A DNA stretch of 13,357 nt from Pseudolabrys sp. (lineage in GTDB: Bacteria; Pseudomonadota; Alphaproteobacteria; Rhizobiales; Xanthobacteraceae). Position 1 is the stretch's first letter, and every line of letters starts with the position of its first letter. Under the pieces are notes generated by a model that saw only the letters and a list, made by a program, of their open reading frames with translations, made no database searches and had not been told where the DNA came from. The translations under genes and the position numbers were made by a program. Below are positions 1-8,461 of the stretch, one piece after another. The DNA lies in the NCBI GenBank assembly GCA_029945495.1, contig JAQSCR010000425.1, positions 1-13,357 on the forward strand. The letters are read 5' to 3'.

Positions 1-2340
1 ATTGCTGCCGTTGCCGGGCACGTAAAGTTGCGCAAGGTCGGTCGGGTCGCGCTGATACTTCTTGTCGACTTCGAGAATGACACGGTACTGGTTGCGCTGC
101 GTGTAGATCGTCGAAATCTGCCGCTGCGAGAAGGCGTCGTTGAGCGCGTTATCGATATCCTGGACGCGCACGCCTAGCCGTGCCGCCGCCGCGCGGTCGA
201 TGACGATATTGGCCTGCAGCCCGCCCTGCTCGCGGTCGGTGTTGACGTCGGTGAGTTCGGGCAACGTTTTGACGCGGTCGAGCACCTTCGGCACCCAGGC
301 CTGCAACGCGTCGATGTCGGCGCTCCACAATGTGAACTGATAGGACGAATCGCTCTGCCGCGCGCCGGCGCGCAGGTCCTGTGCCGGGAACATGAAGATG
401 CGAATGCCGGCAATGCTGCTCAACTTGGTGCGCAGCCGGCCGATCACCGCTTGCGTCGGCGTGTTGTTGCGTTCTGCCAAAGGCTTCAGGCTGATGAACA
501 GCCGGCCGCGATTGACCGATCCGCCGAAGGCGGAGGCGCCGATCGAGGAGCCCAGGCCCGCCACTGCCGGGTCGGCCAGCACGACGTCCATCGCCTGCAA
601 TTGCAGTTGCAGCATCGCCTCGTAGGAAATATCGGTCGAGGCCTGCGTGCCGCCGAAGATCAGCCCGGTGTCGTCCTGCGGGAAATAACCTTTCGGAATC
701 TTGATGAACAGGCCGACGGTGAGCGCTATTGTGGCGACGAACACCACGAGCCCCAGCGTGCGGTGCGCCAGCATGAAGGCGAGCGTGCGGTCGTAGAAAC
801 CGACCAGGCGCGACAGCACGCCCTCGACGCGCCGGTCCAGCCAGGTGGCGTTCTTGTGCGGCGGCTGCTTGACGAAATAGGCGCAGATCATCGGCGTCAC
901 CGACAATGACATCACCGTCGATACCGCGATCGCGAAGCACAAGGTCACCGAAAATTCGCGGAACAGCCGGCCGACGATGCCACCCATGAACAGCAGCGGC
1001 GTGAAGGCGGCGATCAGCGACACCGAGATCGACACCACGGTGAAGCCGATCTGCTTGGCGCCGCGCAGAGCGGCGGCGAGCGGTGAATAGCCCTTCTCCA
1101 TGAAGCGGAACATGTTCTCGATCATGACGATGGCGTCGTCGACGACGAAGCCGATGCACACGGCGAGCGCCATCAGCGACAGATTGTCGATGGAAAAGCC
1201 GGCCGCCCACATCGCCGCGCAGGTGCCGGCCAGCGACAGCGGCACGGTGATACCGGCGGCCACGGTCGCCGCGGTCCGCCGCAGGAACAGGAACACCACC
1301 AGCATCACCAGCACCGCGGTGGCGGCCAGCGTGATCTGCATGTCGCGCACGCTGGCGCGGATAGTCTGGGTGCGGTCGGTCAGCACCGATATGTCGAGCC
1401 CGGCCGGAATCCACTGTCGCAGTTCCGGCAGCAGTTCGTAAATTCGGTCGACGGTGTCGATGACGTTGGCGTCGGCCTGCTTGGTGATGATCAGCAGCAC
1501 CGACGGGTCGTGGTTGTACCATCCGGCGGAGCGGCTGTTGCGCACGCTCGGGGTAATGGTCGCTACGGTAGAGAGGCGGATGACGTTGCCGTTGACGGTC
1601 TTGACGACGACCGGATCGTAGTCGGCAGGCTGACGCAATTGATCGTTGATGCCGATCGACACCGCGCGCTTGCCCCCGTCGAAAGTGCCGAGCGGCCCCT
1701 GCGCGTTGGAATTGGCGATCGCCGTGCGCACGTCCTCCATCGCCAGCCCCATGGCGGAAAGCCGCGCCGGATCGACCCGCACGCGGATCGCCGGCTGCTC
1801 GGAGCCGGCGACGGTGACGTCGGCGACGCCGTCGACTTGGCTTAGCCGCTGCACGATGATGCTGTCGGCGGCGTCGTAGATGGCGCTCCCCTGCATGGTC
1901 TTGGAGGTCAGCGCCAGGATCAGGATCGGCGCCGCCGCCGGATTGGCCTTGCGGAAGGTCGGCAGCGTCGGCATGTCGCCGGGCAGATCGGTCAGCGCCG
2001 CGTTGAGCGCGGCCTGCACGTCGCGCGCCGCGCCCTCGATGCTGCGCGACAGGTCGAACTGCACCGAGATGCGCGAGGTGCCGGTCGAGCTGGTCGAGGT
2101 CATTTCGGTGATGCCGGCGATGGTGCCGAGCTGCCGTTCGAGCGGCGCCGCCACCGTCGCCGCCATGATGTTGGGATCGGCGCCGGGCCGGCTGGCGCTG
2201 ATGCTGATGGTCGGGAATTCGACGCTCGGCAGGCTGGCGACGGGCAGGAAGTCGTAAGCCACCGCGCCGGTCAGAAACAGCCCGATCGCCATCAGCGTGG
2301 TGCCGATTGGCCTTCGAATAAATGGATAGGAGAAATTCAT
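1..2340 (-). CDS. mdtC: RND multidrug efflux permease, MdtC-like (3' end cut by window edge)
   Basis: Inner-membrane proton/drug antiporter subunit, predicted to pair with the upstream permease as in MdtBC. Seen: 780 codons are open from the ATG at 2340 to base 1 without a stop. The N-terminus MNFSYPFIRRPIGTTLM is the usual RND cytoplasmic start plus TM1. The TM4 signature GFVVDDAIVMIEN places the proton-relay aspartates at D401 and D402. The visible part ends in the second periplasmic loop (docking region, ...QLYVPGNGSN), so about 250 C-terminal residues, including the TM10 lysine, lie outside the window. The VVDDAIV form is the HAE (drug) type rather than the HME (metal) type. The start is chosen from AGGAAA at 2351-2346, 5 nt before the ATG. 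It aligns almost residue for residue with the permease at 2483-5677, a tandem paralogue. Unlike the other pump junctions it is separated from that gene by 142 nt containing a palindromic repeat. Family certain; the MdtC rather than MdtB label is inferred from gene order. Confidence 0.93.
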   Translation of the reverse strand, partial: MNFSYPFIRRPIGTTLMAIGLFLTGAVAYDFLPVASLPSVEFPTISISASRPGADPNIMAATVAAPLERQLGTIAGITEMTSTSSTGTSRISVQFDLSRSIEGAARDVQAALNAALTDLPGDMPTLPTFRKANPAAAPILILALTSKTMQGSAIYDAADSIIVQRLSQVDGVADVTVAGSEQPAIRVRVDPARLSAMGLAMEDVRTAIANSNAQGPLGTFDGGKRAVSIGINDQLRQPADYDPVVVKTVNGNVIRLSTVATITPSVRNSRSAGWYNHDPSVLLIITKQADANVIDTVDRIYELLPELRQWIPAGLDISVLTDRTQTIRASVRDMQITLAATAVLVMLVVFLFLRRTAATVAAGITVPLSLAGTCAAMWAAGFSIDNLSLMALAVCIGFVVDDAIVMIENMFRFMEKGYSPLAAALRGAKQIGFTVVSISVSLIAAFTPLLFMGGIVGRLFREFSVTLCFAIAVSTVMSLSVTPMICAYFVKQPPHKNATWLDRRVEGVLSRLVGFYDRTLAFMLAHRTLGLVVFVATIALTVGLFIKIPKGYFPQDDTGLIFGGTQASTDISYEAMLQLQLQAMDVVLADPAVAGLGSSIGASAFGGSVNRGRLFISLKPLAERNNTPTQAVIGRLRTKLSSIAGIRIFMFPAQDLRAGARQSDSSYQFTLWSADIDALQAWVPKVLDRVKTLPELTDVNTDREQGGLQANIVIDRAAAARLGVRVQDIDNALNDAFSQRQISTIYTQRNQYRVILEVDKKYQRDPTDLAQLYVPGNGSN

Positions 2341-2345
2341 GGCGC

Positions 2346-2351
2346 TTTCCT
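2346..2351 (-). promoter_or_regulatory. Shine-Dalgarno sequence of the mdtC-like gene
   Basis: On the minus strand this reads AGGAAA, 5 nt before the ATG at 2340. It fixes the start of the second permease. It lies directly against the end of the palindromic repeat (outer arm starts at 2352), so folding of the repeat in the mRNA could affect ribosome access. Confidence 0.7.
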
Positions 2352-2454
2352 GTCATTCCGGACGCCGCGCAGCGGCGATCCGGAATCCAGAAGCACGCTC
2401 TGAACTTTCATCTGGATTCCGGGTTCGCGGGATTCACCCGCGCCCCGGAATGAC
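2352..2454. repeat. Nested palindromic repeat (Hyphomicrobiales intergenic type) between the two permease genes
   Basis: A roughly 103-bp element with two sets of perfect arms. The outer arms are GTCATTCCGG at 2352-2361 and its complement at 2445-2454; the inner arms are CCGGAATCCAGA at 2380-2391 and its complement at 2411-2422. Between outer and inner arms on each side sits a small hairpin: CGCCGC/GCGGCG with a 3-nt loop at 2363-2377, and CGGGT/ACCCG at 2420-2440, which shares 2420-2422 with the inner arm. It would fold as a cruciform or branched stem-loop. From memory, elements opening with TGTCATTCCGG and holding a GGAATCCAGA core are scattered between genes in Bradyrhizobium-like genomes; copy number here cannot be tested. 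It occupies most of the 142-nt mdtB-mdtC gap and may act as an mRNA stabiliser, an attenuator or a passive REP/MITE-like insertion. No target-site duplication was evident. Confidence 0.85.
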
Positions 2455-2482
2455 GGGCTTAGCGGAGGATGGTTCATCACCC

Positions 2483-5400
2483 TCACTCCGCCGGTCCCGG
2501 CGCGAGCCGCGGCGTCTCCGGCGACAGCCGCGCACGCAGCCGCTCCATATAGAGATAGATCACCGGCGTGGTGTAGAGCGTCAGCAACTGGCTGAGCAGA
2601 AGGCCGCCGACGATGGTGATGCCAAGCGGATTGCGCAGCTCCGAGCCGGTGCCGGATTCGAGCGCCAGCGGCAGCGCGCCGAACAGCGCGGCGAGCGTCG
2701 TCATCATGATCGGCCGAAAGCGCAACAGCGCCGCCTGCATGATCGAGTCCTCCGGCGACAGGCCCTGCCTCCGCTCGGCCTCGATGGCGAAGTCGATCAT
2801 CAAAATCGCGTTCTTCTTAACGATACCCATCAGCAGCACGATGCCGATCAGCGCGATCACCGACAGGTCATAGCCAAACAGCATCAACGCCAAGAGCGCG
2901 CCGACGCCGGCCGACGGCAAGGTCGAGAGAATCGTTAGCGGGTGGATGAAGCTCTCGTACAAGACGCCGAGCACGATGTAGATCGCGATCACAGCGGCGA
3001 GAATGAGCCACGGCTCGCCGGCCAGCGACTTGGCGAATTCGGCCACGTCGCCCGAATAACTGCCGGTCACCGACGACGGCATGCCGATCTCAAGCTGCGC
3101 GGCGGTGATGACGTCGACCGCGTCGCTCAACGCATAACCCGGCGCCAGATCGAAGCTGATGGTGACCGAGGGAAACTGCTCCTGGTGCGCGATCGCCAAC
3201 GGCGCCGAGATGTTCTCGAAGCGCGCAAAAGCGGCGAGCGGCACTTGATTCGAGCCGGTGACGGCGTTCGGCGTCGCGCTGGTGTTGGTATTGGTGGTGC
3301 CGGACGCGGTGTTGGCGACGGTCGCCGCGGTGCCGCTGGAGGTGGTGGCGCCGGTGACATAAAGCTTGGTGAGCGACGTCGGGTCTTGGCTGTAGCGCGG
3401 CTGCGCTTCGAGGATGACGCGATACTGATTGGACTGGCCGTAGATCGTCGAAATCTGCCTTTGGCCGAAGGCGTCGTTGAGCGTGTCGGTCACGCTCTGC
3501 ATCGACACGCCGAGGCGGCCGGCTTGTTCGCGGTCGACATTGACCAGCACCCGCGGGCCGCCTTCCTGCGCTTCGGAAGCAACCTCGCGCAGCGCCGGAT
3601 TGTTGCGCAGCGCGCGCGTCAATTTGTCGGCCCAGTCGATGACCTCGGCTGAATCGCTGCCGACCAACGTGTACTGATATTGCGCGCGGCTGGCGCGCGT
3701 CGAAATCTGGATGTCCTGGGTCGCCTGGAAATAAACGGTCATGCCAGGAATGCCGGCGACCGCGCCCTTCAACCGATCGACGATTGCCGCGACGCGCGCG
3801 GCGCGCTCCTCGCGCGGCTTCAGGCTGATGGCGAGCCGGCCGGCATTGGGCGTGGCGTTGAGCGGGCTGACGCCGACCAGCGACACCACGCCGGCGACGT
3901 CGGGGTCGGCGCGCACGATCGCCTCGATCTGGGTCTGCCGCCGCTGCATTTCGGTGAACGACACATCGACGCCGGCTTCGGTCACCGCGGTGATCTGGCC
4001 GGTGTCCTGCAGCGGCAGGAAGCCTTTCGGGATGATGATGTAAAGCGCAACGGTCGCCGCCAAGGTCACCAAGGTCACCACCAAGGTCGCGCGCTGGCGC
4101 TTGAGCACCCAGACCAGACTCTGGCGGTAAAGCTCGACGGTGCGGTCGGTGTAGCCCTCGAACCGCCTGGTCCAGGCATTGCCGGCGCCGGCGGTCTTTT
4201 CCCGGCGCAGCAGGCGGCCGCACATCATCGGCGTCAGCGTCAGCGACACGATGGCGGAGGCGACCACGGCGATGGTCAAGGTCAGCGCGAACTCGCGGAA
4301 CATGCGGCCGACCAGCCCGGTCATGAACAAAAGCGGGATGAACACCGCGATCAGCGACAAGGTCAGCGATATCACCGTGAAGCTGATCTCGCGCGCGCCT
4401 TTCAGCGCGGCTTCCAGCGGGCTTTCGCCATCTTCTATATGGCGGACGATGTTCTCGATCATGACGATGGCGTCGTCGACGACAAAGCCGGTGCCGATGG
4501 TCAGCGCCATCAATGAGAGATTATCCAGAGAGAATCCGCAGAACCACATCACGCCGAAGGTGGCGACCAGCGACAGCGGCAGTGCCACGCCGGCGATGAC
4601 GGTGGCGCGGATGGTGCGCAGGAAAATCAGCACCACCAGCACGACCAGCGCGATCGACAGTACCAGCGTGAACTGCACATCGTGGATCGAGGCGCGGATC
4701 GTCGTGGTGCGGTCGGTGACGATGGTGAGTTTCGCGCCGGCCGGCAACGAGCGCTGTAGGCGCGGCAGTTCATTGCGCACGCGGGTCACGGTGTCGATCA
4801 CATTGACGCCGGGTTGGCGCTGCACGTCGATGACGATGGCAGGCGCGCCGAGATACCAGGCGCCGACTTTGCTGTTCTCCAGCCCGTCGACCACGTCGGC
4901 GACGTCGGACAGCAGCACCGGCGCGCCGTTGCGGAACGCGACGGTGATCGCCTTGTAGGCGGCGGCCGAGGCGATCTGGTCGTTGGCGGCGATGGTGTAG
5001 GATTGATGCGCGCCGTCGAGCGCGCCCTTGGCGCCGGCGACATTGGCGCCGACGATGGCGGTGCGCAAATCCTCGAGCGCGATGCCGTAGGCGGCCAGCC
5101 GCGACAGGTCGGCCTGGATACGGATCGCCGGTCGGATGCCGCCCTGCACCGAGACACGGCCGACGCCGCTGACTTCCGACAGCCGCGGCGCCATGATGGT
5201 GTCGGCGAGGTCGCTGAGCGCGCGCTGGTCGATCGATGCCGATGTGATCGCCAAGGTGATGATCGGCGTGTCGGCCGGGTTCACTTTGGAATAGAGCGGC
5301 GGGTAGGGCAGGTTGCGCGGCAGCGTCGAGCCGGCGGCATTGATCGCCGATTGCACGTCCTGCGCGGCGGCGTCGATGTCGCGGTTGAGGTCGAACTGCA

Positions 5401-5677
5401 GCGTCACTTGGCTGATGCCGAACGAACTCGACGAGGTCATCACCTGCAGCGCCGGGATCTGGCCGAACTGCCGCTCCAGCGGCGCCGTTACCAGTGCGGC
5501 GATGGTGTCGGGATTGGCACCGGGCAATTGCGTCGTCACCTGCACGGTCGGGAAGTCGACCTGCGGCAGCGCCGAGATCGGCAGCCACCAGTAGCCGAGC
5601 GCGCCGCCCAGCATCACCGCGACGCCGAGAAGGGAGGTGGCGATCGGCCGGTGAATGAAGGGGGAGGAGACGCTCAT
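2483..5677 (-). CDS. mdtB: RND multidrug efflux permease, MdtB-like
   Basis: Complete 1064-residue inner-membrane proton-driven drug exporter subunit of the HAE-RND family (usual length about 1030-1060). Seen: the MSVSSPFIHRPIATSLL start and TM1; TM4 GFVVDDAIVMIEN with D401/D402; TM10 GIVKKNAILMIDF, where K955 matches the proton-relay Lys940 of AcrB; and 12 expected TM segments around two large periplasmic loops. The start ATG overlaps the membrane-fusion-protein stop as ATGA (5674-5677), indicating translational coupling; no strong Shine-Dalgarno is visible. Odd: residues about 776-808 form a Thr/Ser/Ala/Asn-rich low-complexity insert in the second periplasmic loop (nt 3254-3352). In E. coli, MdtB and MdtC form a B2C heterotrimer; two adjacent paralogous permeases here imply the same design. 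Substrates cannot be deduced. The MdtB/MuxB-type label is fairly secure from the tandem arrangement. Confidence 0.96.
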   Translation of the reverse strand: MSVSSPFIHRPIATSLLGVAVMLGGALGYWWLPISALPQVDFPTVQVTTQLPGANPDTIAALVTAPLERQFGQIPALQVMTSSSSFGISQVTLQFDLNRDIDAAAQDVQSAINAAGSTLPRNLPYPPLYSKVNPADTPIITLAITSASIDQRALSDLADTIMAPRLSEVSGVGRVSVQGGIRPAIRIQADLSRLAAYGIALEDLRTAIVGANVAGAKGALDGAHQSYTIAANDQIASAAAYKAITVAFRNGAPVLLSDVADVVDGLENSKVGAWYLGAPAIVIDVQRQPGVNVIDTVTRVRNELPRLQRSLPAGAKLTIVTDRTTTIRASIHDVQFTLVLSIALVVLVVLIFLRTIRATVIAGVALPLSLVATFGVMWFCGFSLDNLSLMALTIGTGFVVDDAIVMIENIVRHIEDGESPLEAALKGAREISFTVISLTLSLIAVFIPLLFMTGLVGRMFREFALTLTIAVVASAIVSLTLTPMMCGRLLRREKTAGAGNAWTRRFEGYTDRTVELYRQSLVWVLKRQRATLVVTLVTLAATVALYIIIPKGFLPLQDTGQITAVTEAGVDVSFTEMQRRQTQIEAIVRADPDVAGVVSLVGVSPLNATPNAGRLAISLKPREERAARVAAIVDRLKGAVAGIPGMTVYFQATQDIQISTRASRAQYQYTLVGSDSAEVIDWADKLTRALRNNPALREVASEAQEGGPRVLVNVDREQAGRLGVSMQSVTDTLNDAFGQRQISTIYGQSNQYRVILEAQPRYSQDPTSLTKLYVTGATTSSGTAATVANTASGTTNTNTSATPNAVTGSNQVPLAAFARFENISAPLAIAHQEQFPSVTISFDLAPGYALSDAVDVITAAQLEIGMPSSVTGSYSGDVAEFAKSLAGEPWLILAAVIAIYIVLGVLYESFIHPLTILSTLPSAGVGALLALMLFGYDLSVIALIGIVLLMGIVKKNAILMIDFAIEAERRQGLSPEDSIMQAALLRFRPIMMTTLAALFGALPLALESGTGSELRNPLGITIVGGLLLSQLLTLYTTPVIYLYMERLRARLSPETPRLAPGPAE

Positions 5678-6969
5678 TGCTGTGCGGCTGGCCTCGCGCT
5701 GCCGTCGGCGCGCGGCGCGCGTTCGCCGGTTGCCCCAGCCGGACGTTGTCCACGCGGGCGATTGGTCGCGGGCGCGGGCGCGGCCGGCGCGCCATCGCCA
5801 GTGCTGACGGTCACCTTCGCGCCTTCGGTCAGCCGGGCAAAGCCGGTGGTGACGACGCGCTCGGGCGGCGTCACGCCGCTCTTGATGACGGTCTGGGTTT
5901 CGTCCTGCTTCTGCACCACGATCGGCCGGATCGTTGCACTGTTATCGTCCTTGACGACGTAGATGAACGTGCCGGTCGGGCCGCGCTGCACCGCGCCGGT
6001 CGGGATCACGACGACCTGCTTGAGCGTGTCGATCAACAGCCGCACATTGGCGAACTGACCGGGCCACAGTTGCAGGCTGGCGTTGGGGAATTCAGCCTTC
6101 AGCTTCACCGTGCCGGTCGAGGCGTCCACCTGATTGTCGACCACCGTCAGCGTACCGCGGTCGATCACCGCGTCGTTGTCGGAGCGCTGCGCGTCGACTT
6201 TGAGCGGGCCCTTGGCGAAGGCATCGTTGACCTGCGACAGATATTGCTGCGGCAGATTGAACATCACTGAGATTGGCTGGACCTGGGTGATGGTGACGAT
6301 ACCGGTGGAATCGGAAGCCTTGACGATATTGCCTTCGTCGACGGCGCGGATGCCGGTGCGGCCGTCGATCGGCGCCTTGATGGTCGTGTAGGCCAATGTC
6401 GCCTGCGCGCTTTCGGCCGCCGCCTGATCCGACTGCACCTGCGCGGTATATTGGGCGACCAGCGAGCGTTGCGTATCGGCCTGCTGCTTGTTGATGGCGT
6501 TGGTCGCCGCGAGCTGTTCGTAGCGCGCGAGGTCGTTCTTGGTGTTGGCGAGCAGCGCCTCGTCCTGCGCCTTCTTGGCAAGCGCCTGATCGAGCGTCGC
6601 CTTGAACGTGGTCGGGTCGATCTGCGCCAGCACGTCCCCCTTCTTGACGTCCTGGCCTTCCTTGAAGCCGACGCTGAGCAATTTGCCGTCGACCTGCGCC
6701 CGCACGGTGACGGTGTTGAGCGCCTTGGTGGTGCCGACGGCGTCGAGATAGACCGGCACGTCGGCGAGCGCGGCGGGCGCGACCAGTACCGGCACCGGGC
6801 CGTCGGCGGCGAAACGGCTGGTGCGGCGCTGCTGTTGCGCCGATGTGCCAAAGACATAATAGAGCGCGCCGGCGACCGCGAGCAGCACCACGGCATAGAT
6901 TATGTAACGGCGACGGCTGCTGCCGGCCAGACTTGATAGCCCGCGTTGCTTCGGCAGCTCACCGTGCAT
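5674..6969 (-). CDS. mdtA: RND efflux periplasmic adaptor (membrane fusion protein), MdtA-like
   Basis: A 431-residue adaptor linking the inner-membrane RND pump to the outer-membrane channel (E. coli MdtA is about 415). Seen: Arg-rich cytoplasmic N-terminus, TM anchor at about 22-40 (IIYAVVLLAVAGALYYVF), lipoyl half-domain at about 86-122 (VRAQVDGKL...GDVLAQIDPT), an Ala/Gln-rich alpha-helical hairpin at about 123-190, the second lipoyl half with the TTIKAPIDGRTGIR motif at about 195-208, a beta-barrel at about 230-315, a membrane-proximal domain to about 392, then a Pro/Ala/Arg-rich tail at 394-431. The start is set at ATG 6969, where the adaptor-like N-terminus begins; a longer in-frame start at 7155 would add 62 low-quality residues lying wholly inside the preceding gene. 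It overlaps the outer-membrane-factor gene by 11 nt and the mdtB start by 4 nt, so the three are almost certainly co-translated. The Shine-Dalgarno is weak. Confidence 0.94.
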   Translation of the reverse strand: MHGELPKQRGLSSLAGSSRRRYIIYAVVLLAVAGALYYVFGTSAQQQRRTSRFAADGPVPVLVAPAALADVPVYLDAVGTTKALNTVTVRAQVDGKLLSVGFKEGQDVKKGDVLAQIDPTTFKATLDQALAKKAQDEALLANTKNDLARYEQLAATNAINKQQADTQRSLVAQYTAQVQSDQAAAESAQATLAYTTIKAPIDGRTGIRAVDEGNIVKASDSTGIVTITQVQPISVMFNLPQQYLSQVNDAFAKGPLKVDAQRSDNDAVIDRGTLTVVDNQVDASTGTVKLKAEFPNASLQLWPGQFANVRLLIDTLKQVVVIPTGAVQRGPTGTFIYVVKDDNSATIRPIVVQKQDETQTVIKSGVTPPERVVTTGFARLTEGAKVTVSTGDGAPAAPAPATNRPRGQRPAGATGERAPRADGSARPAAQQ

Positions 6970-8461
6970 TGTTGGCTTCAACCGGTTTGGGCAGCCAGCC
7001 GCCGCCAAGCGCCTCATAAAGAGTGACGATCGCCTGCACGCGCGACAGCCGCGCCTGTATCTGGGAGTCGACCGCCGAATACAGCGTCTGCTGTGTCTGC
7101 AGCACGGTGACCATATCGGTCGTGCCTTCGCGCAGACGCTGTTCGGAGATATCAAAGGCGCGCTGCGAACTGTTCACCACGTCGGCCAGTACTCTCTCGC
7201 GGATGGCAGTCTGGCGAATACCGTCGAGCGCATTCTCGACATCGGAGAAACCGGAAATCACTGCCTTGCGGTAGTTCTGCAGCAGTTCGTCCTGAAGGCC
7301 CTTTTTCAAATCGAGATTGCCCTGCAGGCTTCCGCTGTCGAAGATCGGCTGGGTCAGGCCGGCGCCCAACGAGAACAGCGCCGATTCCGGCCGCATCAAT
7401 GTTCTCAGGACGGCGCTCTGATAGCCACCTTCGCCGGTCAGCGTGATCGACGGCAGCATTTGCGCGCGCGCGTTCTCGACATTGGCATTGGCTGACGCCA
7501 GCTTCGCCTCGGCCTCGCGGATGTCGGGCCGCTGGGTGAGGAGTTCGGACGGCAGGCCGGGCGTCACCCGAGGATAGGCGATCGCGCGCAGGGTGCCGCC
7601 GCGCACGCGCACGCTTTCCGGCGAGCGTGCCATCAAAACGGCAAGCGCGTTGCGATTTTGCACGACGGTCTGTTCGAGCGGCGGGATGGTGGCGCGCTGG
7701 GTGTTGACCACGCTTTCCTGCTGCGCGGTTTCCAGCGCCGAAGCGGTGCCGGCATTGACGCGCTGCTTGATCAGGTCGAGGACGCGGTTGGCGCTGGCAA
7801 GATTTTGGCGTGCCGCCTTCAGCCGGTCCTGCGCCGTGAGCAACTGGAAATAGGCATTGGCCGCGCTCACCACGGTGCTGAGGCCGACCACTTCCCGGTC
7901 ATAGCGGCTGGCGACGGCGGTTTGTTCGGCGGCGCGCAAGGCCGAGCGGTTCTTGCCCCAGAAGTCGATCTCGTAACTGGCGGTCAACGTCGCCTGCAAG
8001 TTGTTGGTTTCGGAGCCGCCCGAACTGCCGCCGCTTGCCGAGCTCCGCGAGGCGCGCGAGCGCGTGCCGGAGGAGTCGAGGGTGACGGACGGCAAAAGCG
8101 CGGCGCCGGAGGTGCGCGCCTGCGCGTCGGCCTGCACGATGCGGGCGATCGCCGCGGCGATGTCGAGATTGGCCTCGCGCGCCTGCTCGATGATCTCGGT
8201 CAGTTCGCGCGAGCGAAAGCCGCGCCACCAGTCGAGCGATGGCAACGCCGCCTCGGCAATCGCCGCCTTCGGCGAGCTGCGATCATAGGATTGCGGAATA
8301 TCGAGCGCGGGGTCGGGCTTGTCGGCCAACAGGCAACCGCCGAGCGTCAACATCAGGCAAGGCCCCATCAGCATGGTCCACAACGGACGCCAGACCGTTT
8401 TCGTTCCCGACGCTGCTTTCGTTCCCGACCGGACGCAATTACCACCGCGACGCGTAACCAT
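6959..8461 (-). CDS. Outer-membrane efflux channel lipoprotein (OprM/NodT family)
   Basis: TolC-type outer-membrane factor, 500 residues, the exit duct of the adjacent RND pump. Seen: a signal peptide ending in a lipobox (LMLTLGGC) with acylated Cys43; the WWRGF motif near the mature N-terminus; two repeated OEP halves, each with a helical segment followed by LLPSVTLDSSG or MLPSITLTGEGG beta-strand motifs; and TQRPDIREAEAKL, typical of NodT-family proteins. The ATG at 8461 is preferred because GAGAG lies 8 nt upstream; an in-frame GTG at 8470 has that motif directly against it. The n-region is long and carries a short duplicated SGTK segment from a 13-nt direct repeat (8399-8411 and 8417-8429). 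The initiator could also be ATG 8374, but that would leave no positive charge before the hydrophobic core. It precedes the adaptor and overlaps it by 11 nt. An OMF-first order is unlike E. coli mdtABC, which lacks its own channel gene. Confidence 0.93.
   Translation of the reverse strand: MVTRRGGNCVRSGTKAASGTKTVWRPLWTMLMGPCLMLTLGGCLLADKPDPALDIPQSYDRSSPKAAIAEAALPSLDWWRGFRSRELTEIIEQAREANLDIAAAIARIVQADAQARTSGAALLPSVTLDSSGTRSRASRSSASGGSSGGSETNNLQATLTASYEIDFWGKNRSALRAAEQTAVASRYDREVVGLSTVVSAANAYFQLLTAQDRLKAARQNLASANRVLDLIKQRVNAGTASALETAQQESVVNTQRATIPPLEQTVVQNRNALAVLMARSPESVRVRGGTLRAIAYPRVTPGLPSELLTQRPDIREAEAKLASANANVENARAQMLPSITLTGEGGYQSAVLRTLMRPESALFSLGAGLTQPIFDSGSLQGNLDLKKGLQDELLQNYRKAVISGFSDVENALDGIRQTAIRERVLADVVNSSQRAFDISEQRLREGTTDMVTVLQTQQTLYSAVDSQIQARLSRVQAIVTLYEALGGGWLPKPVEANNAR

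Noticed and set aside
149..2356. A 735-codon minus-strand frame overlapping the second permease
   Set aside because: It is an Arg/Ala-rich out-of-frame shadow. The frame starting at 2340 gives a clean RND protein running off the window edge.
2352..2454. Reading the palindrome as a rho-independent terminator
   Set aside because: No U-run follows on the mRNA strand; instead the mdtC Shine-Dalgarno follows directly. The arms resemble a dispersed genomic repeat.
4814..5962. A 382-codon plus-strand frame and similar plus-strand frames across the pump genes
   Set aside because: All are antisense shadows of the permease and adaptor with no ribosome site or domain and atypical composition.
6970..7155. 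Longer start for the membrane fusion protein
   Set aside because: The added 62 residues are Arg/Cys-rich and lie wholly inside the channel gene. The protein from 6969 has a normal adaptor N-terminus and length.
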